From Sphingomonadales bacterium (GTDB lineage: Bacteria > Pseudomonadota > Alphaproteobacteria > Sphingomonadales > Sphingomonadaceae), in assembly GCA_027491235.1 (NCBI GenBank), contig JAIXWO010000013.1, forward strand, positions 62,001 through 126,000: a stretch of DNA of 64,000 bases, given 5' to 3'. A program made the position numbers and the translations under genes. The notes below the pieces were generated by a model. That model ran no database searches, was not told where the DNA came from, and saw only the letters and a program-made list of their open reading frames with translations. Of the stretch, positions 7,706 to 15,069 are shown in pieces (positions within the stretch are counted from its first letter, which is position 1; each line of letters opens with the position of its first letter).

Positions 7706-9292
7706 ATGGCCAAGCAGTTTCATCTCGCCGACCTTTTTGAAACCGTCGTCGCCACGGTGCCGGATCGCATTGCTATCCGCGCAGCCAGCGCCACGCTGAC
7801 TTATAAGGAGCTCAATGACAGGGCCGAGCGGTTGGCCGCAGGGCTTGCCGCGCAAGGCGTGACGCGAGGGGATACGGTCGGGCTGTACCTAATGAACGGG
7901 CCAGTTTTTCTGGAGGGCTTCATCGCCGCCGTAAAGCTTGGTGCTGTGCCGTATAACGTCAACTACCGGTACCGTGCGGAGGAACTGCGCTACCTTTTTG
8001 CGAATGCGCAAAGTGCGGCGATCCTCCACGGTGCCGAGTTTTCAGACGTGGTCCGCGACGTGCGCGGCGATGTCCCGACGTTGAAGATCAGCGTGGCCGT
8101 TGACGACGGATCAGGCGCCGACATTTCGGGCTCATTGGCCTATGAAGACCTTCTCAAAGCCGACCCCGCAGGTCCTTATGAGCGGCATGAGGAGGATATT
8201 CTCCTCACCTATACCGGTGGCACGACGGGCATGCCCAAAGGCGTCATGTGGCCGCACCGGGCCTTCCTGTTCGCATGCGCAGGTGGCGCGGGCTATTTCA
8301 ATCCCGCAGGCCCTGTCCTTGTGCCGGAAGACATCGCAGACCGCGCGGCCAACGGCTATCCGCTGAAGATGATGCCGCTGGCGCCGCTGATGCACGCTGC
8401 CGCTGTCTGGGCGACATGGTCCGCCATGCTCAACGGCCTGACGATCATTCTGGACGAGAGCAAAAGCTTCAACCCAGAACACATCTTCGACATGGCAGAG
8501 CGCGAAGGCGCGAACCTGCTGCAATTTGTGGGCGACGCCATGGCGATCCCGCTACGGGATGCGCTGAAGGCCAACCCTGACCGCTGGAACTTGCAGGCAG
8601 TCGTCAATCTGGGATCGGGCGGGGCCGTCTTCTCACAGCATGTGAAGGATGATCTGAAAGCGCTTGTTCCAACCGCCTCGATTACCGACGGCATGGGAAC
8701 GTCGGAAACCGGCATTTCCGGCATGGCAGAGCCAAGTGCAGAAGGCGTAATGCGCCTGCCCGCAACCGACGCCCAAAAGGTCATCGTGGACGACCGCTTT
8801 GCCCAAGTCGGCGAAACAGGCTTCATTGCGCGTACCGGCCATACGCCGGTCGGCTATTTCGGCGATCCCGTGAAGACAGCTGAAACCTTTAAGAAGATCG
8901 ACGGCAAACTCTGGGCAGTCAGCGGTGATAGCGGTCGCCTGGATGCCGATGAAAAGATCACCATGTTCGGCCGCGGGTCGACCTGCATCAATACAGGTGG
9001 TGAGAAGGTTTTCCCTGAGGAAGTGGAAGAAGTGCTGCGCGCCCACCCGGCAATCCTCGACGCCGTCGTGGCGGGTCAAAAGGATGACCGCTGGGGCGAA
9101 CGCGTGATTGGCATAGTCTCCCGCCGCGCGGGGCAGGATCAGCCCGATGATGCCGCGTTGAAAGCCTTTCTGACCGAAAGACTGGCAGGCTATAAAGTGC
9201 CCAAAATTGTTCTTTGGGTTGATGCTGTCCAGCGATCGCCCGCCGGCAAGCAGGATTATCGCTGGGCGAAGGAAGTGGCCGCACACGCATGA
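7706..9292 (+). CDS. Acyl-CoA synthetase (AMP-forming), copy 1
   Basis: This 528-residue protein of the ANL superfamily has the P-loop signature YTGGTTGMPKG at about 169-179, a GMGTSE A5-like motif, SGDSGRLD (A7/A8) and a C-terminal PAGKQDY segment with the catalytic Lys region. I start it at the ATG at 7706, 5 bp after the SDR stop; a TTG 9 bp upstream would overlap the SDR. It should activate a carboxylic acid to its CoA thioester through an acyl-adenylate. It overlaps the second synthetase by 4 bp, so two acids, or one acid at two stages, may be activated. The substrate is unknown. Confidence 0.9.
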   Translation: MAKQFHLADLFETVVATVPDRIAIRAASATLTYKELNDRAERLAAGLAAQGVTRGDTVGLYLMNGPVFLEGFIAAVKLGAVPYNVNYRYRAEELRYLFANAQSAAILHGAEFSDVVRDVRGDVPTLKISVAVDDGSGADISGSLAYEDLLKADPAGPYERHEEDILLTYTGGTTGMPKGVMWPHRAFLFACAGGAGYFNPAGPVLVPEDIADRAANGYPLKMMPLAPLMHAAAVWATWSAMLNGLTIILDESKSFNPEHIFDMAEREGANLLQFVGDAMAIPLRDALKANPDRWNLQAVVNLGSGGAVFSQHVKDDLKALVPTASITDGMGTSETGISGMAEPSAEGVMRLPATDAQKVIVDDRFAQVGETGFIARTGHTPVGYFGDPVKTAETFKKIDGKLWAVSGDSGRLDADEKITMFGRGSTCINTGGEKVFPEEVEEVLRAHPAILDAVVAGQKDDRWGERVIGIVSRRAGQDQPDDAALKAFLTERLAGYKVPKIVLWVDAVQRSPAGKQDYRWAKEVAAHA

Positions 9293-10938
9293 GCATTGTT
9301 GACCCCGTCTTTGCGAAAGTCACCGCCGCCGGCTCCCCTTTTGAGATTGGTGAGCGCGATGGCCTGCGCCAGTTTGTCAGTGCCCCGGCTGATCTGAACG
9401 CCCTGATCGATGCCGCGCGCCGCCATGGCGATAAGACCTTCATCGTTGAAGACGACAGACGGCTGACCTTCGAACAGGTTTTCCAGTGGCGTGACCGGCT
9501 GGTGCCTTTGCTCGGCATCCAGCGCGGCGACCGCGTCGCTATCTGCATGCGCAATCGCACCGAATGGATCATCGCTTATATGGCGGCCGTAAAGGCCGGC
9601 GGCGTCCCCGCGCTGCTCAATTCGCGCGGATCGCCCGCTGAGCTGGTCGCCATGATTGATGAAGTCACGCCCACGCTCGTCCTCGCCGACAGTGAACGGG
9701 AGACGTTGATCCGCGATGGTGGATATGCAGGGCGGATGATCGACCTCACCAGCCCTTCAGCGCTCAATGGGGACCTGGAGACTCCAAGGGGAAGCCATAG
9801 CGAGAATTTCAAGGCTAACCCCGACGATCCCGCATCTATCCTCTTCACCTCCGGCACAACCGGCCGCGTCAAAGGTGCGGTGCTCTCCCACCGCAACCTG
9901 ACGACGGGCCTGCTGTCGATGCAACTTTCAGGCGTCATGGTGCTGCACCATATGGCGGCGAAATACGGCATGGAGCCGGAAGCGCTGATGGCCGCCGCCC
10001 CGCCGCAGGCTGTGCTGCTCGTCTATCCGCTGTTCCACATTTCCGGCCTCGGTTCGGCGTTCCTCTCTCCACTGTTTTCGGGCACGAAGATTGTCATCAT
10101 GCGCCGCTGGGATGCGCAGGAGGCCATTCGCCTGATCAAGGACGAAGGCATCACCATGTTCACCGGCGTTCCCACCATGTTGTGGGACGTGCTGAACAAC
10201 GCGAAGGTCTCAGCCGCGGACCTCTCCGGCCTCCGCAACGTGGCCAGCGGCGGGCAGGCCCTGCCTGTCAATCTTCTGGAGGAAATCCGCGCTGTTTGCC
10301 CGCAGGCAGCGATGGGCACGGGCTATGGCATGACCGAATGCTCCGGTGCGATTGCGCAGGCGGTGGGCGATGATTTTACCCGCCAGCCTTCCTCTGCCGG
10401 ACGCGTCCTTCCGCTTGTCGATGTCCGCATCGAAGCGCCGGACGGCAGCATCCTACCTGAGGGTGAAACAGGCGAGATCGTCGTGCGCGGCGCGCAGATC
10501 ATGCAGGGCTATTGGAACCGGCCGGAAGATACAGCCGCCGTCCTTTCGCCAGACGGCTGGCTGAAGACAGGCGACGTCGGTTATGTGGACGATGAAGGCT
10601 ATGTCTTCATCGTGGACCGCAAAAAGGACATGGTCATTTCCGGCGGCGAGAATATCTATTGCGCTGAAGTCGAGCGCGCGATGGGCGAAATTGCGGGTAT
10701 CACCGAATGCGCAGCCTTCGGCATCGCCGATGAACGACTGGGCGAACTGCTGGTCGCCGTCGTCGTCGCAAACGGCCTGACCGAAGCGGCGATTTGCGGC
10801 GAGGTGGGCGAAAAGCTTGCCCGCTACAAGGCACCGGGCCGCGTTGCCTTTTCCCCCGATCCCCTGCCCCGCAACGCAGTTGGCAAGGTCGACAAAATTA
10901 AGCTTAAGGCCCTGTGGCCCACCCTGATCGGAGACTGA
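9289..10938 (+). CDS. Acyl-CoA synthetase (AMP-forming), copy 2
   Basis: This 549-residue ANL-superfamily enzyme has FTSGTTGRVKG at about 186-196, GTGYGMTECSG, WLKTGDVGYVDDEG, the hinge DRKKDMVISGGENIY and the C-terminal NAVGKVDK with the catalytic Lys. It is the closer of the two to medium/long-chain or aryl-CoA ligases. It overlaps the preceding ligase by ATGA and lies 4 bp before the amidohydrolase, so the operon is tight. The two ligases differ clearly in their P-loops and A5 motifs, so they are not a recent duplication. Confidence 0.91.
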   Translation: MSIVDPVFAKVTAAGSPFEIGERDGLRQFVSAPADLNALIDAARRHGDKTFIVEDDRRLTFEQVFQWRDRLVPLLGIQRGDRVAICMRNRTEWIIAYMAAVKAGGVPALLNSRGSPAELVAMIDEVTPTLVLADSERETLIRDGGYAGRMIDLTSPSALNGDLETPRGSHSENFKANPDDPASILFTSGTTGRVKGAVLSHRNLTTGLLSMQLSGVMVLHHMAAKYGMEPEALMAAAPPQAVLLVYPLFHISGLGSAFLSPLFSGTKIVIMRRWDAQEAIRLIKDEGITMFTGVPTMLWDVLNNAKVSAADLSGLRNVASGGQALPVNLLEEIRAVCPQAAMGTGYGMTECSGAIAQAVGDDFTRQPSSAGRVLPLVDVRIEAPDGSILPEGETGEIVVRGAQIMQGYWNRPEDTAAVLSPDGWLKTGDVGYVDDEGYVFIVDRKKDMVISGGENIYCAEVERAMGEIAGITECAAFGIADERLGELLVAVVVANGLTEAAICGEVGEKLARYKAPGRVAFSPDPLPRNAVGKVDKIKLKALWPTLIGD

Positions 10939-10942
10939 CATC

Positions 10943-11809
10943 ATGGCCTACCCTACCGACATCAAGATCATCGACTGTATGCTCGGCATTCCGGAAGCGG
11001 AGGACCGGTCAGACTGGTTCACCAGCTTCCGCCCGCTCATCAAGGATGCGCAGACGCTGCAGCAGTTCTCCATGCCTGCGCAATACATGTTCAAGGATGT
11101 GCCGCAGACCGGCCATGCCGATGACTATGTCAAATGGACCGTCGACCAGATGGACCGGTTCAACATCGACAAAGCGCTGATCGGCTGGAACGACAATGAT
11201 ACGTCACGCCGCGCGAAAGAAGTGTATGGTGACCGCTTCTTCTTTGACGTGCCGTGCGACCCGAACAAGGGCGTGGACGAAGTCCGCCGCATCAAAAAGC
11301 TGCACGCCGAAGTCGGCATTTCCGCCATCAGCGTCTTCCCCTCGGGCACGCTTCCGCAGGTGGCGATCAACCACAAATACATGTTCCCGCTCTACACCTG
11401 TGCGGCCGAACTGGGCATTCCCATCCTGCTGAACGTCGGCATCCCCGGCCCGCGCATCCCGATGGAGACGCAGAAGGTCGAGCATCTCGATGAGGTTTGC
11501 TGGTTCTTCCCGGACCTGAAAATCGTCATGCGCCATGGTGCCGAGCCTTGGGAGGCGCTGGCTGTGAAGCTGATGCTGAAATGGCCGAACCTCTATTATT
11601 CGACGAGCGCCTTTGCCCCGAAGCATTACCCCAAGGCGATCATCGATTATGCGAACACCCGTGGGGCCGACAAGATCATCTATGCCGGCTATTTCCCCAT
11701 GGGATTGAGCCTTGATCGCATCTTCAGCGACATGCAGAATGTGCCTTTCAAGGATGAAGTCTGGCCGAAGTTCCTGCGCGAAAACGCAGTCAAAGTTTTC
11801 GGTCTTTGA
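10943..11809 (+). CDS. Amidohydrolase-2-family protein with poor metal-ligand conservation
   Basis: This 288-residue protein matches the amidohydrolase family 2 (ACMSD-like TIM barrel) layout: an IIDCMLGIPE start, FDVPCDPNKG, HAEVGISAISVFPSG, and MRHGAEPWE near the usual second-His region. The N-terminal HxH of metal-dependent members is missing (IDCML), and the GSDYP Asp motif reads AGYFPMG. It may be a metal-independent hydrolase/decarboxylase or use another site. It lies between the acyl-CoA synthetases and a Rieske oxygenase, so it probably acts in the same pathway; the reaction is unknown. Confidence 0.8.
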   Translation: MAYPTDIKIIDCMLGIPEAEDRSDWFTSFRPLIKDAQTLQQFSMPAQYMFKDVPQTGHADDYVKWTVDQMDRFNIDKALIGWNDNDTSRRAKEVYGDRFFFDVPCDPNKGVDEVRRIKKLHAEVGISAISVFPSGTLPQVAINHKYMFPLYTCAAELGIPILLNVGIPGPRIPMETQKVEHLDEVCWFFPDLKIVMRHGAEPWEALAVKLMLKWPNLYYSTSAFAPKHYPKAIIDYANTRGADKIIYAGYFPMGLSLDRIFSDMQNVPFKDEVWPKFLRENAVKVFGL

Positions 11810-11815
11810 TGTGAG

Positions 11816-11898
11816 GGGAGCCGGGAAGTCTGCTCCCATTTCAACAGTGTCGGACGGTGAGACAACCCCGCTGTCCGGTTCGCCTTCCAAGCGAAGGC
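11816..11898 (+). other. Two short inverted repeats in the amidohydrolase-Rieske gap
   Basis: The 107-bp gap has GGGAGC/GCTCCC at 11816-11837 (10-nt loop) and GCCTTC/GAAGGC at 11882-11898 (5-nt loop), the second just before the RBS of the Rieske gene. Neither is followed by a T tract. They could form mRNA stem-loops that modulate or process the operon transcript; this is weak evidence. Confidence 0.3.
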
Positions 11899-11916
11899 CT
11901 ATGAAGGAGACACATC

Positions 11917-13050
11917 ATGTCTGATGCAGAAAAGAGCGCCGCAAGCGATGCCCGCACCGCGCCTGTCGCTGTCTGGCAGATCCTTGATAAACTGCGCGGT
12001 CAGGATTTGATCGACTGGCGTCTGGCCGAAACAAAGGGCCGCGCCTCCATTGAGGAACGCAATCTGGACATCGGCTTTCCGTTTGGCTGGTACCCCGTTG
12101 TCCTCTCGAAGGATCTGGCGGTCGGCGAAGTGAAGCCACTGCGCTACTTCTCCACGGACCTTGCCATCTGGCGCGGCGAGGACGGGCAGGTCCGCATGGT
12201 CGATGCCTATTGCAAGCATTTGGGCGCGCATATGGGCCATGGCGGCAAGGTGCATGGCAATCTTCTGGAATGCCCGTTCCACGCCTGGCGCTATGACGGC
12301 GAAGAAGGCGTGGTGAAGGAGATCCCTTATGCAAAGGCCATCCCGCCGCAGGTGAAGCGCAAATGCACCCGCACCTGGCATGTGGTGGAAGCCAATCGCT
12401 GGGTCTGGATGTGGTATCACCCGAACGATGTGGCACCGCTGTTCGAAGTCGAGCATCTGCCGGAAGCGACCGACCCGGAGTGGACGGACTATGACGTTCA
12501 TGAATGGAACGTCTGGGGCTCCATCCAGAACATGGCCGAAAACGGCGTCGATGTGGCGCACTTCAAGTATATCCACGGCACCGCAAACGTTCCGCTCGGC
12601 GACCTACGTTGGGGTGACTGGGGCCGCGGCGCCGATGTGAAGGCGAAGATGGGCACGCCCTGGGGCGAAGTCGATGGCTGCATCAGCTATGACACAATGG
12701 GCCCGGGGCAGAGCTGGACGCGCTTTACCGGCATTTCGGAAACGCTGCTTGTTGCGTGCATCATTCCGGTGGAGCTGGACCACGTCCATGCCCGCTTCTG
12801 CTTCACCCAGCCCAAGGCGCAGGCCGAAGGCGAGCGTGCAGGCGTGGCGAAGGCGATCATCCGCGACATCTGCAAGCAGTTTGATCAAGACAAGGTCGTT
12901 TGGGACCGGCAGCGATATCAGGCCAACCCCATCATCTGTGATGGCGACGGCCCAATCCCGCAGTTCCGCAAATATTATGCGCGCTATTACGCAACGCCAG
13001 AAACAGCGCCAGAAGGCGATAATGTCAGCCCGATCCGCGCGGCTGGATAA
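11917..13050 (+). CDS. Rieske non-heme iron oxygenase (KshA-like)
   Basis: This 377-residue oxygenase component has a Rieske [2Fe-2S] motif Cys99-x-His101-x17-Cys119-x-x-His122 and a mononuclear iron site NGVDVAHFKYIHG with Asp212, His215 and His220. The layout (Rieske domain 55-165, catalytic domain after 190) fits the KshA (3-ketosteroid 9-alpha-hydroxylase oxygenase)-like group, which acts on bulky alicyclic substrates. A strong RBS (GAAGGAG) precedes the ATG. No ferredoxin or reductase gene lies in the window, so electrons must come from elsewhere. A monooxygenase role in ring hydroxylation is inferred. Confidence 0.92.
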   Translation: MSDAEKSAASDARTAPVAVWQILDKLRGQDLIDWRLAETKGRASIEERNLDIGFPFGWYPVVLSKDLAVGEVKPLRYFSTDLAIWRGEDGQVRMVDAYCKHLGAHMGHGGKVHGNLLECPFHAWRYDGEEGVVKEIPYAKAIPPQVKRKCTRTWHVVEANRWVWMWYHPNDVAPLFEVEHLPEATDPEWTDYDVHEWNVWGSIQNMAENGVDVAHFKYIHGTANVPLGDLRWGDWGRGADVKAKMGTPWGEVDGCISYDTMGPGQSWTRFTGISETLLVACIIPVELDHVHARFCFTQPKAQAEGERAGVAKAIIRDICKQFDQDKVVWDRQRYQANPIICDGDGPIPQFRKYYARYYATPETAPEGDNVSPIRAAG

Positions 13051-13098
13051 CGGAGATCGGCTGGTCTAGGTCAGGCCAGTATTTGTAGGGGAGAGACA

Positions 13099-14769
13099 AT
13101 GAAACGCCTGACCATCCTGCTCGCGTTCGGCGCGACGAGTGCCCATGCGGCACCTGCCGAGCGCGCCACCGTCTGGAGCGGTGGGCCAATCATCACAATG
13201 GCTGGCGACACGGCTGAGAGTGCCGAAGCCATTGCCGTGCGGGATGGAAAGATCATCGCGGTCGGCTCCCTTGCCTCCGTGCGCAAGGCTGCGGGCAAGA
13301 AGGCGGATATGGTCGATCTTAAGGGCCGCACCCTCCTGCCCGGCTTTATCGACGCGCACGGCCATGTCGGCTCGGTCGGACAGGTGGCAGCCCTCGCCCA
13401 ACTCGCCCCGCCGCCCGTTGGTAAGGTGGATAGCATAGCCGCACTGCAAGAAGCATTGCGGGCCTATACGCCGCCATCCGGCATGCCATTCATCATCGGC
13501 AATGGGTATGATGACTCGCAATTGGCGGAACGGCGACACCCCAACCGGCATGACCTTGATGCTGTCTATCCGGACAAGCCCACGATCATCATCCATGCGA
13601 GCGGGCATTTTGCCGTGATGAATTCCGCGATGCTGAAGCTGACCGGCATTTCCGCAGACACACCCAATCCGGCGGGCGGCATCATCCGGCGCGAAGCTGA
13701 CGGCAAAACCCCTGACGGCGTGCTTGAAGAAACAGCGTTCTTCGTGCCTGCCATGCGTATCCTGCCGCCGAGCCTTGAAGGCGGCGTGGCATCGCTGGTT
13801 GCAGGTTTGAAGATCTATGCAGCGAATGGCATCACCACCGCACAAGACGGGCGCATTATGCCGGAATCCTGGGCCTCGCTGGCGGCTGCATCCAAACGCG
13901 GCGTCCTTCCCATCGATACAGTCGCACTTGTCTCTTACGAAAGGGATTGGCCTGCCGAGGTTCGTGCCCAAATCGGCAAGCCCTATGTCGGCCGGATGCG
14001 GATTGGCGGCATCAAGCTAACCATCGATGGCAGCCCGCAGGGGCGCACCGCTTGGCTGCATGATCCCGTCACCGTGCCACCTGAAGGCAAGGACGCAAAT
14101 TATCGCGGCTATCCGGCAATCGACATCAATTTGTTCAACGCAAAGCTTGCTGAAGCGGCCACCAACAATTGGCAGGTGTTCGTCCATGTGAACGGCGATG
14201 AGGCCATGCAAGCGCTGATCGACGGCGTTTGGAAGAACGGTCTATCTGGCAAGCGCACCGTTGCCATCCACAGTCAGGTTGTCCGGCGGGACCAGCTGGA
14301 GGACATGAAAAAGCTCGACATTCAGCCAAGCTTCTTTGCGAACCACACCTGGTTTTGGGGGGACTGGCACCGCGAGGTTGCCCTTGGGCCAAAACGCGCG
14401 GACTTCATCTCCCCGCAGGCAACCGCCTGGGAAATTGGCCTGCGCCCGACCGCACATAATGACTCGCCCGTCGTGCCGCCCGATATGATGCGGCTTATCT
14501 GGTCATCGGTGAACAGGCGCACGCAATCCGGCGACATTCTCGGCCCGCTGGAACGCATCCCGGTCTATCGCGCGTTGCAGCAGGTGACGATCAATGCCGC
14601 TTGGCAAATCCATGAGGATGCCGACAAGGGCAGCCTCGCGGCCGGCAAGCGCGCCGACCTTGTGGTGCTGGATGCCAATCCACTGACGATTGCACCGGAC
14701 AAGCTCAACACCATCCGCGTTGTCGCGACAATCAAAGATGGCCGGACGATCTACGGCACAATCAACTAG
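13099..14769 (+). CDS. Exported amidohydrolase (YtcJ-like)
   Basis: This 556-residue protein starts with a short signal peptide (MKRLTILLAFGATSAHAAPA, likely cleavage after AHA), so it probably acts in the periplasm. It has LPGFIDAHGHV with His87 and His89, DGSPQGRTAW, HVNGDEA, HSQVV and a late HNDSPVVPP motif supplying the usual Asp, all as in YtcJ-type amidohydrolases (amidohydrolase family 3), then a return to the N-terminal beta domain with AAGKRADLVVLD. It follows the Rieske gene in the same operon, with GGGGAGAG before the ATG. The amide/ester substrate is unknown. Confidence 0.9.
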   Translation: MKRLTILLAFGATSAHAAPAERATVWSGGPIITMAGDTAESAEAIAVRDGKIIAVGSLASVRKAAGKKADMVDLKGRTLLPGFIDAHGHVGSVGQVAALAQLAPPPVGKVDSIAALQEALRAYTPPSGMPFIIGNGYDDSQLAERRHPNRHDLDAVYPDKPTIIIHASGHFAVMNSAMLKLTGISADTPNPAGGIIRREADGKTPDGVLEETAFFVPAMRILPPSLEGGVASLVAGLKIYAANGITTAQDGRIMPESWASLAAASKRGVLPIDTVALVSYERDWPAEVRAQIGKPYVGRMRIGGIKLTIDGSPQGRTAWLHDPVTVPPEGKDANYRGYPAIDINLFNAKLAEAATNNWQVFVHVNGDEAMQALIDGVWKNGLSGKRTVAIHSQVVRRDQLEDMKKLDIQPSFFANHTWFWGDWHREVALGPKRADFISPQATAWEIGLRPTAHNDSPVVPPDMMRLIWSSVNRRTQSGDILGPLERIPVYRALQQVTINAAWQIHEDADKGSLAAGKRADLVVLDANPLTIAPDKLNTIRVVATIKDGRTIYGTIN

Positions 14770-14777
14770 GGGGAATT

Positions 14778-15068
14778 ATGCTCGACACATTGGCACCATT
14801 TGCGGGCATCTTCGGCCTGATTGGCTTTGCAGGGCTCGCAGGATTGCGCACACCTGTGGACAAGGCACGCAGCGGGGCCGGCGTTCGCCTCCTCGGTCTC
14901 TTGGGTTTGGTCGGGTTGGCCGGAATCTGGATCCCCGGTGCCGGTGCCGTCGGCGCTGCCGGTGCGCTGGGCCTGTGGAACCACCAGAACCCCAAGCTTG
15001 CCTTTTGGGGCAAGCTTGGATGGCTCTGGCTGGCAGGTCTGCCGTTCCTGTTACCTGCCCTTTTCTAG
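14778..15068 (+). CDS. Small hydrophobic membrane protein
   Basis: This 96-residue protein follows the amidohydrolase by 8 bp with a GGGGG RBS. It is mostly hydrophobic, with three or four likely membrane segments (about residues 4-22, 37-52, 54-65 and 78-94) rich in Gly/Ala/Leu/Trp, separated by short basic loops (RTPVDKARSGAGVR). I do not recognise a family. Its place at the operon end, convergent with a TonB receptor 1 bp away, suggests translation in the same unit; it may be a small inner-membrane accessory protein. Confidence 0.68.
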   Translation: MLDTLAPFAGIFGLIGFAGLAGLRTPVDKARSGAGVRLLGLLGLVGLAGIWIPGAGAVGAAGALGLWNHQNPKLAFWGKLGWLWLAGLPFLLPALF

Positions 15069-15069
15069 G

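Noticed and set aside
11882-11898. Inverted repeat GCCTTC/GAAGGC as a terminator
   Set aside because: The stem is only 6 bp, has no T tract and lies within an operon just before a well-placed RBS, so termination is unlikely.
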